Below are positions 27,390 through 36,526 of a stretch of DNA of 64,000 nt, one piece after another. This stretch comes from Gammaproteobacteria bacterium. GTDB taxonomy: Bacteria > Pseudomonadota > Gammaproteobacteria > Eutrophobiales > Eutrophobiaceae. The notes beneath the pieces were generated by a model that saw nothing but the letters and a program-made list of their open reading frames with translations, ran no database searches and had not been told where the DNA came from. Position 1 is the stretch's first letter; the number at the start of each line of letters is the position of its first letter. Both the position numbers and the translations under genes were made by a program. The stretch spans positions 1 to 64,000 of the forward strand of contig JAJFKL010000031.1 of the NCBI GenBank assembly GCA_021773235.1. The letters are read 5' to 3'.

Positions 27390-30176
27390 ATGGCGGTAAT
27401 CATATTGCCAACCATTATTAACCCATTAATCATTAGTAATAATGATTCGATCTTGAATGAAAAAATGAGTAAAAAAAGAAACAATAAAGGTGGTTTGGAC
27501 TTAATATTCTCACGAATATTAATTTTCCTTATTGTATCGCCCGTTATTATTAATATTCAAAATGTGTTTTCTGCTACAGAAAATACACCATCCCAAGAAC
27601 AATCGAAAAGAATACATAGTAATCATTTTTATGACTCCGTATTAACTGACAAAGAAAGACAATGGTTGCAAAATCATAAAACGATACGTTTAGGTGTTGA
27701 TCATGCCTGGGCCCCTTTTGAATATTTCGATCAAAATAAAAAATACAGTGGCGTTGCATCTACTTATATAAAAATCATTCAAGGTCATATTGATGTAGAA
27801 CTTAAACCTTTATACATAGAATCATGGCCTGATGTTGTTGATAAAGCGAAAGCAAGAAAGATCGATGTACTCCCCGCAGTTGCAATAACCCCTGAAAGAC
27901 GTGAGTATTTAAATTTTACCGAAGCCTATATTTCATTTCCTACAGTAATCGCCACGACAAATAAAACATCCTATGTTGGCAGTTTGGATAACCTTGTTGG
28001 ATTAAGTGTCGGCGTAGTGGAAAGTTATGTCACACATGAGAATTTAAAGCGCGATTACCCTGAACTCAACTTAGTACCACTTAAGAATCTTGATATTGCA
28101 TTAAATGCTTTATCCAATTCAAAAATTGATGCATTCGTTGGTAATCTTGCTGCTATAAGTTATGGCATTACTAAATTACAAATCGAAAATATTAAGGTTG
28201 CCGCACCAACAGAATATAGTTTTGAACTACACATGGGGGTCAGAAAGGATTGGCCCGAACTAGTAAGCATATTGAACAAAGCACTCAATGAAATACCTGC
28301 TGGCCAGCGGTCAGCAATTTTAAATGAATGGATTTCTATCTATGTTGATCTAGGTTTAAATTTAAAAACAATTCTACTTTGGGTGTCTCCAATATTATTT
28401 GGATTGTTAATAATTCTATATTTTTATGCTAAGTGGAACAGGAGACTTAAAACAGAAATAGTAGAGCGCTTAAAAACAGAACTTGAATTAAAAAAACTTT
28501 CCGCAGCAATGGAGCAAAGCCCCGTGTCTATGGTAATCACGGACTTAAAAGGAAATATTGAGTATGTTAATCCAAAGTATCTTGAAGTCTCCGGTTATTC
28601 AAATGACGATTTAATTGGAAAAAACACCCGGATGTTCAGGACAGGTCATACCCCTGAGGATCAATACAAAAAACTGTGGCAAACAATCAATAACGGAAAT
28701 ATTTGGGTTGGCGAGTTCTATAACAGGAGGAAAAATGGTGAGTTATATTGGGCACATATCTCTATCTGCCCAATCAAAAATGATGAGGGTGAAATCATTA
28801 ACTTTGTTGCTGTTAAAGACGACATTACCAATAGAAAAGAAGATGAAGCACTAATTATTAAACAAGCAACAACAGATCATCTAACAGGTTTACCCAATCG
28901 AACATTATTTCTTGACCGACTCAATCAGGAAATATCGCATAGTAAAAGACAAAACACTATATTTGCAGTGTTGTTTATAGATTTAGATAATTTCAAAAAA
29001 ATTAACGATACTCTGGGTCATTCTGCTGGTGATGATTACTTGATAAAAATAAGCGCTCGCTTAAAAGATTGCCTAAGAACTAGTGATACTATAGCAAGGC
29101 TAGGTGGTGATGAATTTGTTATTTTACTACGTGATGTTGAAAATTCTTCTAGTGTAGAAGCAACGGCAAAAAAAGTTTTACATAGCCTTGATGATTCCAT
29201 TGTTATAAATGAAACTGAATTGTATGCGTCATGCAGTATTGGAGTATCTTTATATCCTGCTGATGGTGAAGATGCTGAAAAAATTATTCAACATGCTGAT
29301 ATGGCAACGTATCGAGCGAAAGAATTAGGTCGCAATAATTATCAATTCTATTCAGAAAAGATAAACATACAGGCAGCAGAACACAACGAGATTGAAAATG
29401 ATTTAAGAAGAGCCATTGAAAGAAATGAGTTTAAAGTTTATTACCAACCAATCTACTCGCTACAAAACAATACTATAGAAAAGGCAGAAGCATTATTACG
29501 TTGGGAACATCCAAAACATGGCATGCTCTCGCCAGATAAGTTCATTTCAATCTCTGAAGAGTCTGGCCTTATTGTGCCCATTGGAGAACAGGTGCTTAAA
29601 CAAGCCTGCGATGATTTCAATGATTTCAGAGCAACGTCTCCGATCATAAAAGAAATTGCTATTAACTGTTCGCCTCGTCAATTTCAAAATACTGGGTTTA
29701 TTGATGTGGTTGAAAAGGTTGTAAAAGAATCTCACATAAAAGCTGAACAGATATCATTGGAAATAACTGAGGGTTTGTTTATCGATGTAGAAGATTCTTT
29801 TGCTGTTTCATCAATGGAGTACTTAAGAACGAAAGGTTTTAAAGCATCGTTAGATGATTTTGGAACAGGGTATTCATCGTTAGGTTACTTGAGACGTTTT
29901 CCCGTAGATATTTTAAAGATAGACAAGTCTTTCCTTCATGATGCCAATGTTAATCCCAATGCGAAGCAACTAGTTGACACTATTATTAAAATGGGTCACT
30001 CATTAAACCTCACCGTGGTTGCAGAGGGAATTGAAGATATTGAGACTGCTGAACTATTAAAATCATTAAATTGTGATTATGCACAAGGTTATTACTATGC
30101 AAAACCATTATCAAAGGACGACTTTATCCAACTGTTAGAACAAGTTCCTGAACCAATCAAAATTGCTCATCTATAG
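27390..30176 (+). CDS. Transmembrane sensor with SBP-PAS-GGDEF-EAL domains
   Basis: A 928-residue inner-membrane cyclic-di-GMP enzyme. The start at 27390 follows GGGGGTG at a good distance. An ATG at 27465 lacks a site. The order is a first hydrophobic segment (about 40-60), a periplasmic family-3 solute-binding domain (about 98-320, 'IRLGVDHAWAPFEYFD'), a membrane helix (about 323-347), PAS (about 370-483), GGDEF (about 487-657) and EAL (about 660-920). GGDEF is intact near residue 572 and is preceded by an inhibitory-site RxxD (RTSD). EAL (from E700), 'EITEGLF', 'DDFGTGYSS', 'KIDKSF' and 'VVAEGIE' keep the metal and catalytic residues, so both activities are possible. A small amino-acid-like ligand is inferred from the sensor type. 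Confidence 0.93.
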   Translation: MAVIILPTIINPLIISNNDSILNEKMSKKRNNKGGLDLIFSRILIFLIVSPVIINIQNVFSATENTPSQEQSKRIHSNHFYDSVLTDKERQWLQNHKTIRLGVDHAWAPFEYFDQNKKYSGVASTYIKIIQGHIDVELKPLYIESWPDVVDKAKARKIDVLPAVAITPERREYLNFTEAYISFPTVIATTNKTSYVGSLDNLVGLSVGVVESYVTHENLKRDYPELNLVPLKNLDIALNALSNSKIDAFVGNLAAISYGITKLQIENIKVAAPTEYSFELHMGVRKDWPELVSILNKALNEIPAGQRSAILNEWISIYVDLGLNLKTILLWVSPILFGLLIILYFYAKWNRRLKTEIVERLKTELELKKLSAAMEQSPVSMVITDLKGNIEYVNPKYLEVSGYSNDDLIGKNTRMFRTGHTPEDQYKKLWQTINNGNIWVGEFYNRRKNGELYWAHISICPIKNDEGEIINFVAVKDDITNRKEDEALIIKQATTDHLTGLPNRTLFLDRLNQEISHSKRQNTIFAVLFIDLDNFKKINDTLGHSAGDDYLIKISARLKDCLRTSDTIARLGGDEFVILLRDVENSSSVEATAKKVLHSLDDSIVINETELYASCSIGVSLYPADGEDAEKIIQHADMATYRAKELGRNNYQFYSEKINIQAAEHNEIENDLRRAIERNEFKVYYQPIYSLQNNTIEKAEALLRWEHPKHGMLSPDKFISISEESGLIVPIGEQVLKQACDDFNDFRATSPIIKEIAINCSPRQFQNTGFIDVVEKVVKESHIKAEQISLEITEGLFIDVEDSFAVSSMEYLRTKGFKASLDDFGTGYSSLGYLRRFPVDILKIDKSFLHDANVNPNAKQLVDTIIKMGHSLNLTVVAEGIEDIETAELLKSLNCDYAQGYYYAKPLSKDDFIQLLEQVPEPIKIAHL

Positions 30177-30392
30177 TACTATTTAATAATTGAGGCTGAT
30201 CGTCTTTTGCAAATGTAAACTGACCACATCTCAATAACATTGACCGAGTTTTTCCCTCAATAAATTTTGTGTTACACATGCTTTTATTTAAACAATTCAG
30301 CTTTATGTAAACATTTAATATTCATAATCTACTTTAAAATAATTATATATCTCGCTTGAGAAAGACCTGTTTATGCGCCATATTTAACGACA

Positions 30393-30944
30393 ATGAAAAT
30401 ATTTCATATCTCTTTATTATTGATAACTATCGCTTTAGTACCTTGCTTGGCTAAGGCAGATCAAAGTGATCCACGCCTGGATAAATTGTTTTTCAATCTA
30501 AAGGTAAATGCCGATTTAGGGTTATCACAACAATTAACCAGCGAAATATGGCGCATTTGGTCGGAACATAATAAAAAAGAAATAAATGATCTTTTTCAAG
30601 ATGGTGAAAATGCCATGTATAAAAAAGAATATGAAACCGCACTGGAAAAGTTTAACAAGATTGTAGTTCTCGCGCCAAACTTTGCTGAAGGATGGAATAA
30701 ACGCGCAACCGTTTATTTTTTGATGGGTGACTACCATGCCTCGCTTGTCGACATTGAAAAAACACTCAGGTTAGAGCCACGTCATTTCGGTGCACTTTCA
30801 GGTCAGGGTCAATGTTATTTCGAGTTACAAAAATTCCAATCTGCATTAAATGCCTTTGAAAAAGCGTTAGCAGTAAACCCATGGTTATACGATGTGTATA
30901 GAAATATTGAAATCATGAAAAAGCTGCTAGACCAACAGACATAA
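30393..30944 (+). CDS. Secreted TPR protein
   Basis: A 183-residue protein with a signal peptide (cleavage likely after 'PCLAKA'), a conserved N-terminal 'PRLDKLFFNLKVNADLG' segment and about three tetratricopeptide repeats ('GENAMYKKEYETALEKFNKIV', 'AEGWNKRATVYFLMGDYHASL', 'FGALSGQGQCYFELQKFQSAL', each a TPR core). It probably acts as a periplasmic protein-protein adaptor. The ATG at 30393 gives the signal peptide directly. A truncated copy of its 5' part lies at 27007-27174 on the other side of the GGDEF-EAL gene. Confidence 0.85.
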   Translation: MKIFHISLLLITIALVPCLAKADQSDPRLDKLFFNLKVNADLGLSQQLTSEIWRIWSEHNKKEINDLFQDGENAMYKKEYETALEKFNKIVVLAPNFAEGWNKRATVYFLMGDYHASLVDIEKTLRLEPRHFGALSGQGQCYFELQKFQSALNAFEKALAVNPWLYDVYRNIEIMKKLLDQQT

Positions 30945-30953
30945 ATCAAACCT

Positions 30954-31637
30954 CTAAGTGTGATAACCCCTCGCCCGATCGAATAAATCTGTAATCCAAT
31001 AAACCTGCGCACCGATAGCAGCAAACGGTAACAATATCCATGTCACATTAAAGACAGCAAGAACCAATACAATAATACAAAAATCTGCACGGCTTAATTT
31101 ATGGAAAACATAAATTATCCAATCCAAAGTATCTTCTGGTTTTTTCCCCTCAGTGGCTACTTCTTCTCTACTCAGAGAATCTTCTTTCTCTTCATTCTTG
31201 GCGTGGTAAAACAGATCAACAACATAATCGATAAATGCACCAGCAGCAGCAGCACAACCGAACCAAAACCAAAATGGTTGTTCCATAACCTGACTCGTGC
31301 CATACCCCAGTGCAGCAAAAAAACTGGCGTCAACCATCCAGTCGGACATATCGTCAAACTTGGCGCCAAATTCAGATGACATGTTTTTTACCCGGGCAAC
31401 TTCACCATCACAATTGTCAAAGGTATAACTCGCAGTCATGAATAATGCGCCAATTATTCCGGCAATATGGTTGCCAGTGATAAAACAAACTGCACACAAC
31501 AATCCGAGCGATAATGAAATAGCCGTAATTTGATTCGGAGTGATTGGTGTCTTTAATAGAAGTGGCGTCAGCCGGTAAGATAAATGTCTCACTAATGGAA
31601 ATAATTGTGTCGGCGCTGCGCTAGATTCTGTCGTCAT
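30954..31637 (-). CDS. CDP-alcohol phosphatidyltransferase (first of two)
   Basis: A 227-residue integral membrane enzyme that would transfer a phospho-alcohol group from a CDP-activated donor. The signature D-x2-D-G-x2-A-R-x8-G-x3-D-x3-D is complete in 'DNCDGEVARVKNMSSEFG' followed by 'AKFDDMSDWMVD'. I choose ATG 31637, because the frame upstream to 31754 is low-quality and not family-like. A central charged loop 'KNEEKEDSLSREEVATEGKK' is unusual. It converges with the TPR gene and diverges from the hpnL-like gene. Its close relative lies at 36527. The acceptor and donor are unknown. Confidence 0.85.
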   Translation of the reverse strand: MTTESSAAPTQLFPLVRHLSYRLTPLLLKTPITPNQITAISLSLGLLCAVCFITGNHIAGIIGALFMTASYTFDNCDGEVARVKNMSSEFGAKFDDMSDWMVDASFFAALGYGTSQVMEQPFWFWFGCAAAAGAFIDYVVDLFYHAKNEEKEDSLSREEVATEGKKPEDTLDWIIYVFHKLSRADFCIIVLVLAVFNVTWILLPFAAIGAQVYWITDLFDRARGYHT

Positions 31638-31764
31638 AATAGTGTCTGAAATTTTTGGGCAGTGAAATTGCCTAGTATGATATGGATTCGCTTGGTATTC
31701 TAATATGCACACGAAAAAATGAAACGCATTACTCACACATCTCTTGTTTAGCACTTAATACCTC

Positions 31765-32742
31765 ATGATCAGAATCGCATCCTATATTGGACTACTAGTT
31801 GGCCTGTTAGTCTTGGTCTGGCTGATTGTTTGGCAAGGCATAGATGAGATATTCGAGTTATTAAGCCAATCTGGCTTTTCCTTATTACTCTTGCCCATAG
31901 TCTGGTTTCCGAGTCTAATTGCTGCTGTCATCTCTTGGCATTACCTATTTCCCATTAAGCGCATACCTGTTTTCAAACAGCTTTTCCTATCTTTATGGAT
32001 GGGCAGAGCCATCAATACCCTGCTCCCCGTTGCTTCGATTGGGGGTGAAATCGCCAAGGCTCGTTTATTAATTCTCTGGGGTCATCCTGGTGTTGATGCC
32101 AGCGCATCGGTGCTGGTCGATAAAACAGTACAAGCGCTAGCGCTCGTCCCTTGGGCCATCATCGGTACCAGCTTATTGGTTTATCTCGCCATAGATAATG
32201 AATTAGCCAAACTCATCATGCTCGGCACTTTTCTACTTGGACTCGGCATTGTCGGGTTTGTGCTAGTACAGCGTGCAGGCATGTTTGGCTTTATTGCCCG
32301 AATTATTGGCAAATTCAATACCTCTGACGGTTGGGGCAAGATCACTAATAACGCCAATGATGTCGATATCTTGGTGAAGGAGATCTACAGTGAGAAGCAA
32401 CGATTCATCATCTCCATCTTTTGGCGAACACTGGGACTTATCCTACAAACATCCGAAGTTTGGCTTGCCTGCTACCTTTTAGGACATCCCATCGGCATTA
32501 TTGAGGCACTAATGCTAAAAAGTCTGACCTCGATTATTACCGATATCGCCTTTGTAATCCCCAATGGCTATGGCGTTCAGGAAGGTGGATATGTGATGTT
32601 GGGCGCTTTGATTGGCCTAAGCCCTGAATTTTCTTTGGCCATCTCTCTGGCAACACGTATCCGTGAGCTAATCGTCGATCTGCCCGGTTTACTCTACTGG
32701 CAGCATGTTGAAGCCAAATATTTGCTCAAAAAACCCGGATAA
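31765..32742 (+). CDS. hpnL: HpnL-like membrane protein (flippase-like)
   Basis: A 325-residue polytopic membrane protein of the lysylphosphatidylglycerol-synthase transmembrane/UPF0104 type. The segments 'NTLLPVASIGGEIAKARLL' and 'IPNGYGVQEGGYVMLGALIG' are typical of the hopanoid-associated HpnL group. HpnL is thought to help move modified lipids across or between membranes. It heads the plus-strand run with hpnI, hpnJ and hpnK, although a 250-base gap separates it from hpnI. The symbol rests on family resemblance plus context. Confidence 0.8.
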   Translation: MIRIASYIGLLVGLLVLVWLIVWQGIDEIFELLSQSGFSLLLLPIVWFPSLIAAVISWHYLFPIKRIPVFKQLFLSLWMGRAINTLLPVASIGGEIAKARLLILWGHPGVDASASVLVDKTVQALALVPWAIIGTSLLVYLAIDNELAKLIMLGTFLLGLGIVGFVLVQRAGMFGFIARIIGKFNTSDGWGKITNNANDVDILVKEIYSEKQRFIISIFWRTLGLILQTSEVWLACYLLGHPIGIIEALMLKSLTSIITDIAFVIPNGYGVQEGGYVMLGALIGLSPEFSLAISLATRIRELIVDLPGLLYWQHVEAKYLLKKPG

Positions 32743-32872
32743 ATCGCCTCCAAACCCTTTGCTAACAATAGCGCAGTAAGAAAATAGTCTAAATGTAATT
32801 AGTTGCTTTAAGCCGCCAAAATCAATATGCTGCGCGGTTAGTTTCACTAGAAATAAGCAGTATAATTTTCTT

Positions 32873-32905
32873 GTTTTATTATCTTTAAAAGAATTATAAT
32901 AAAAC
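32873..32905. repeat. AT-rich inverted repeat upstream of hpnI
   Basis: GTTTTATTAT (32873-32882) is repeated inverted as ATAATAAAAC (32896-32905), about 90 bases before hpnI in the 250-base gap after hpnL. It may be an operator or a weak hairpin. Nothing else is recognised in this gap. Confidence 0.3.
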
Positions 32906-32992
32906 ATTCTAAGTTACTGTTAATTAATAGATTTATTTATTTTATGTCTGCAGAGGCATTTAGGAATTTGATTAAATTATTACGGTTGACCC

Positions 32993-34225
32993 ATGCAGAT
33001 TGAATTTTTCAATTTTTTTAACCTATCTGTCGCACTAATTTGCCTGTGCTCGGTCGGCTATTTAGCGTTTGCTTTATTCGCCCTTGAGCGCTTCAACTAC
33101 AAACGTAAAAGATCAAATTCAGTAAACGATTTTCAACCTCCGGTAACAATTTTAAAACCCATCTACGGTCTTGATGCTGAATTAATTAAAAACTTGCGAA
33201 GTTTTTGTCAGCAGGATTACCCGAACTACCAGATCATATTTGGCTTACATAACGACAAAGATCTTGCTCTCCCTATCGTTAAGAAAATTATAAAAGAATT
33301 CAAAAACATTGACGTAAGCTACGTTGTTGATTCACGAATCTACGGTTGTAATCATAAAGTATCAAATCTAATCAATATGTATCCAACAGCAAAACACGAC
33401 TACTTGCTTGTTGCGGACAGTGATATGCGTGTACCGACCAATTACCTGTCTGAATTAATGTCACCCTTTGCCGATGCATCTGTTGGCGCAGTAACCTCTC
33501 TCTACTCTGGCTCTGCAAGAGGTAAACTTGCTTCATCACTGAATGCGATGTTTATCAATGAATGGTTTCTACCATCAGTTTTAATCTCTCGAATTCTACA
33601 GCCCATTAAATTCTGTTTGGGTGCGACGATGATAGTACGTCGCGATCTATTAAAAGAGATTGGCGGGTTTAAATCATTATCTGATTATCTAGCTGATGAT
33701 TATATGCTCGGTAAATTAATTTCCGACCTTGGTTATAAGGTTCATCTATCTGACTTTATTGTTGAAAACATTGTTGAAGAAGCCTCGTTTAAGGATCTCA
33801 TGCTGCACGAGTTGCGTTGGGCAAGAACATTGAGAAGAGTTGAACCATTAGGATACTTTTGCACTTTCCTAACCGATACATTTGTTATTAGTAGCTTTAC
33901 CGCTGCTATCTTTTATATGGCAACACAAAACGCAGGTTTGTCATTATTGCCGATTTTACTCGTATTATTGGCGCGTATAGTTTTACATACTCGTACAAAG
34001 CAGATTACTGGTTCGAGTAGCGCTGGTTCAATCTGGTTAATTCCGCTGAGAGATGTATTATCTTTTAGCATTAGAGTGATTAGTTTCACTGGCACCTCTA
34101 TCCAATGGCGTAACAATGCTTTCAATGTTGATCAGTCTGGGCTGATACATGCTGAGGAAGATTTGTTAATTGAATTGGATTCTGTAGAAAAAACCCCTGA
34201 TTTGGCCACACAACAAAATTATTAA
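32993..34225 (+). CDS. hpnI: Hopanoid glycosyltransferase HpnI
   Basis: A 410-residue family-2 glycosyltransferase related to ceramide glucosyltransferase, with an N-terminal membrane anchor and C-terminal membrane helices. Motifs in order are 'PPVTILKPIYGLDAEL', a first Asp region 'LHNDKD', 'VADSDMRVP' and the late signature 'LADDYMLG' with 'LHELRWARTLRRV'. In characterised systems HpnI adds an N-acetylglucosamine to bacteriohopanetetrol. It lies 19 bases before hpnJ. Confidence 0.9.
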   Translation: MQIEFFNFFNLSVALICLCSVGYLAFALFALERFNYKRKRSNSVNDFQPPVTILKPIYGLDAELIKNLRSFCQQDYPNYQIIFGLHNDKDLALPIVKKIIKEFKNIDVSYVVDSRIYGCNHKVSNLINMYPTAKHDYLLVADSDMRVPTNYLSELMSPFADASVGAVTSLYSGSARGKLASSLNAMFINEWFLPSVLISRILQPIKFCLGATMIVRRDLLKEIGGFKSLSDYLADDYMLGKLISDLGYKVHLSDFIVENIVEEASFKDLMLHELRWARTLRRVEPLGYFCTFLTDTFVISSFTAAIFYMATQNAGLSLLPILLVLLARIVLHTRTKQITGSSSAGSIWLIPLRDVLSFSIRVISFTGTSIQWRNNAFNVDQSGLIHAEEDLLIELDSVEKTPDLATQQNY

Positions 34226-34244
34226 TACGGAGTATTAGTTAGCA

Positions 34245-35666
34245 ATGATGAAATCTTTATTTCTCAACCCCCCCTCGTTCAACGGTTTTGATGGCGCTGC
34301 AGGTTCGCGTTACCAATGTACCCGTGAAGTAAAATCATTCTGGTACCCAACATGGCTGGCTCAATTAGCCGCATTAGTGGAAGGTAGCCGTTTAATCGAT
34401 GCACCTGCTAGAGGAATATCTCTTGGCGAAGTCTTACCATTGGCAACGGAATACGAATTTTTGGTGCTATATACAAGTACACCATCCTTTGGGAATGACG
34501 TGAAAATCGCTGAAGCCTTCAAAGAAAAGAACCCAAACCTGATTATCGGTTTTTGCGGTGCTCATGTTGCGGTTAATCCTGACCAAACCGTTATTGCATC
34601 AGATGCAATCGACTTCGTCGCAGGTAATGAGTTTGATTTTACCATTAAAGAAATTGCTGAAGGCAAACCCTTGGAAGAAGTTGATGGCATTATCTACAAA
34701 AAAGACGGAAAACCGGTTCATAACAAACCGCGTGCCTTGATCGAAGATATGGATAGCCTGCCTTGGGTAACCCCAGTTTATAAAGAAAATCTGGTAACAA
34801 CGGATTATTACAACGGCTACATGTTGCATCCTTATATGTCGTTCTATACCGGTCGTGGTTGTAAATCACATTGTACATTTTGCCTCTGGCCACAGACGAT
34901 ATCCGGACATAACTATCGCCATAAATCGGTTGAAAATGTTATCAACGAATTAACCTATGCGCGTGACAACTTTCCTGAAATAAAAGAATTCTTTTTTGAT
35001 GATGATACGTTAACCGACAACATTCCTTATGTTGAGGAGCTAGCTAAAGAAATCGGTAAACTGGGCATTACATGGTCATGTAATGCAAAAGCAAATGTTC
35101 CTTATGAAACATTGAAGATCATGAAAGACAATGGTCTGCGTTTATTATTAGTGGGTTACGAGTCAGGTAATCAACAGATTCTGATTAATATCAAGAAAGG
35201 TATTCGTACCGATATTGCACGTCAATTTACCAAAGACTGTCATAAGCTTGGGATTGTTATACACGGTACTTTCATCGTTGGTCTTCCTGGCGAAACCAAA
35301 GATACTATCGAAGAATCAATCAAGTATGCACAGGAATTGAATCCACAAACCATTCAAGTTTCATTACCTGCTGCCTACCCTGGTACCTTCTTGTATAAAC
35401 AAGCAACGGAAAATGGCTGGCTGATCGTTGATGAAGACTTGGTTGGTGATGATGGAGTACAGCACTCTGTATTAAACTATCCTCATTTACCTAGCGAAGA
35501 TATATTTGAAGCGGTTGATAATTTTTACAAACGCTTCTATTTCCGTCCGTGGAAAATGGCCATCTTATTTTTCGAGATGTGTCGCGACTGGGAAGTAATG
35601 AAGCGTCGTGCACGTGAAGGTGTCGAGTTCTTCAAGTTCCTGTTTGGTCGGGAGAGCACAGCCTGA
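34245..35666 (+). CDS. hpnJ: Hopanoid-associated radical SAM protein HpnJ
   Basis: A 473-residue B12-binding-type radical SAM enzyme. An N-terminal cobalamin-like fold (about 60-130, 'GFCGAHVAVNPDQTV') is followed by the 4Fe-4S motif C206-x3-C210-x2-C213 in 'GRGCKSHCTFCLWPQT'. 'FFDDDTLTDN' and 'GLPGETKDT' are further family features. HpnJ is linked to ring contraction of the glucosamine to the cyclitol ether head group of composite hopanoids. Its stop codon overlaps the probable start of hpnK. Confidence 0.93.
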   Translation: MMKSLFLNPPSFNGFDGAAGSRYQCTREVKSFWYPTWLAQLAALVEGSRLIDAPARGISLGEVLPLATEYEFLVLYTSTPSFGNDVKIAEAFKEKNPNLIIGFCGAHVAVNPDQTVIASDAIDFVAGNEFDFTIKEIAEGKPLEEVDGIIYKKDGKPVHNKPRALIEDMDSLPWVTPVYKENLVTTDYYNGYMLHPYMSFYTGRGCKSHCTFCLWPQTISGHNYRHKSVENVINELTYARDNFPEIKEFFFDDDTLTDNIPYVEELAKEIGKLGITWSCNAKANVPYETLKIMKDNGLRLLLVGYESGNQQILINIKKGIRTDIARQFTKDCHKLGIVIHGTFIVGLPGETKDTIEESIKYAQELNPQTIQVSLPAAYPGTFLYKQATENGWLIVDEDLVGDDGVQHSVLNYPHLPSEDIFEAVDNFYKRFYFRPWKMAILFFEMCRDWEVMKRRAREGVEFFKFLFGRESTA

Positions 35667-36511
35667 AAAAGTTGATTGTTACTGGTGATGATTTTGGTCT
35701 TTCCACACCGGTTAATGATGCAATAGTAAAGACTCACGAGAAAGGTATTCTGACGACTACCAGTTTGATGGTTTCAGCACCTGCTGCTGAAGATGCTGTA
35801 GCACGTGCTAAAAGCCTTCCTGATCTAAATGTTGGTTTACACCTTGTCTTAAGTAACGGCAAAGCAACGTCACCTGCAACAGAGATACCTGCTCTAGCAC
35901 ATGCCAATGGCAAATTAGATAACAATCTAGTACGCACTGGTGTGATGATGTTTTTTGACCCAAGCACAAAGAAACAACTAGAAAAAGAAATTCGTGCACA
36001 GTTTGAAGCCTTTAAAGCAACTGGCTTAAAGCTAGATCATGTCAATGCACATAATCATATGCATTTGCATCCAACAGTGTTTGATCTAATTATAAAGATA
36101 GGAAAAGAATTCGGAATAACGGCCATCCGCATACCCAATGAACCACCATTAGACTCAATCACTGGTGGGACAAAAGATAAGCTACTACGTAAATTTCGTT
36201 TTCTCTTCTTAAAGCTATTTGTATCACGCATGAAAAAACTATGTGTCGAAAATAATATTAAACACAACGATACAATCTACGGTTTAAATGATAGTGGTCA
36301 TATGACTATTGATACATTGATTCGTATCATTCCCCACATAGCCGATGGTGTTACAGAAATTTATAGCCACCCAGCAACAGAACGATGGGATGATATCGAT
36401 CCTGCTGCAAGCGACTACGAATTTGAAGCTGAATACAAAGCCTTGATACATGCGCGCACTAAACGAACAGTCGAGAAATTCGATATAGAACTCTCTGGGT
36501 TCAATTCCTAA
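35663..36511 (+). CDS. hpnK: Hopanoid deacetylase HpnK (YdjC family)
   Basis: A 282-residue carbohydrate deacetylase that would remove the acetyl group from GlcNAc-hopanoid to give glucosaminyl-hopanoid. It has no ATG at its 5' end. The best start is CTG 35663, overlapping the hpnJ stop as CTGA, with GGGAGAG at 35650-35656 six bases upstream, giving MKKLIVTGDDFGLS. TTG 35672 lies too far from that site and cuts three residues from the family N-terminus. YdjC metal residues appear in 'TGDDFG' and 'HVNAHNHMHLHP', with 'IYSHPA' near the end. Confidence 0.9.
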   Translation: MKKLIVTGDDFGLSTPVNDAIVKTHEKGILTTTSLMVSAPAAEDAVARAKSLPDLNVGLHLVLSNGKATSPATEIPALAHANGKLDNNLVRTGVMMFFDPSTKKQLEKEIRAQFEAFKATGLKLDHVNAHNHMHLHPTVFDLIIKIGKEFGITAIRIPNEPPLDSITGGTKDKLLRKFRFLFLKLFVSRMKKLCVENNIKHNDTIYGLNDSGHMTIDTLIRIIPHIADGVTEIYSHPATERWDDIDPAASDYEFEAEYKALIHARTKRTVEKFDIELSGFNS

Positions 36512-36526
36512 ACACGGCAAACTCTT

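Noticed and set aside
31638-31754. N-terminal extension of the first CDP-alcohol phosphatidyltransferase
   Set aside because: The 39 extra residues contain Cys/His-rich non-family sequence, and the ATG at 31637 starts where the paralogue at 36527 begins.
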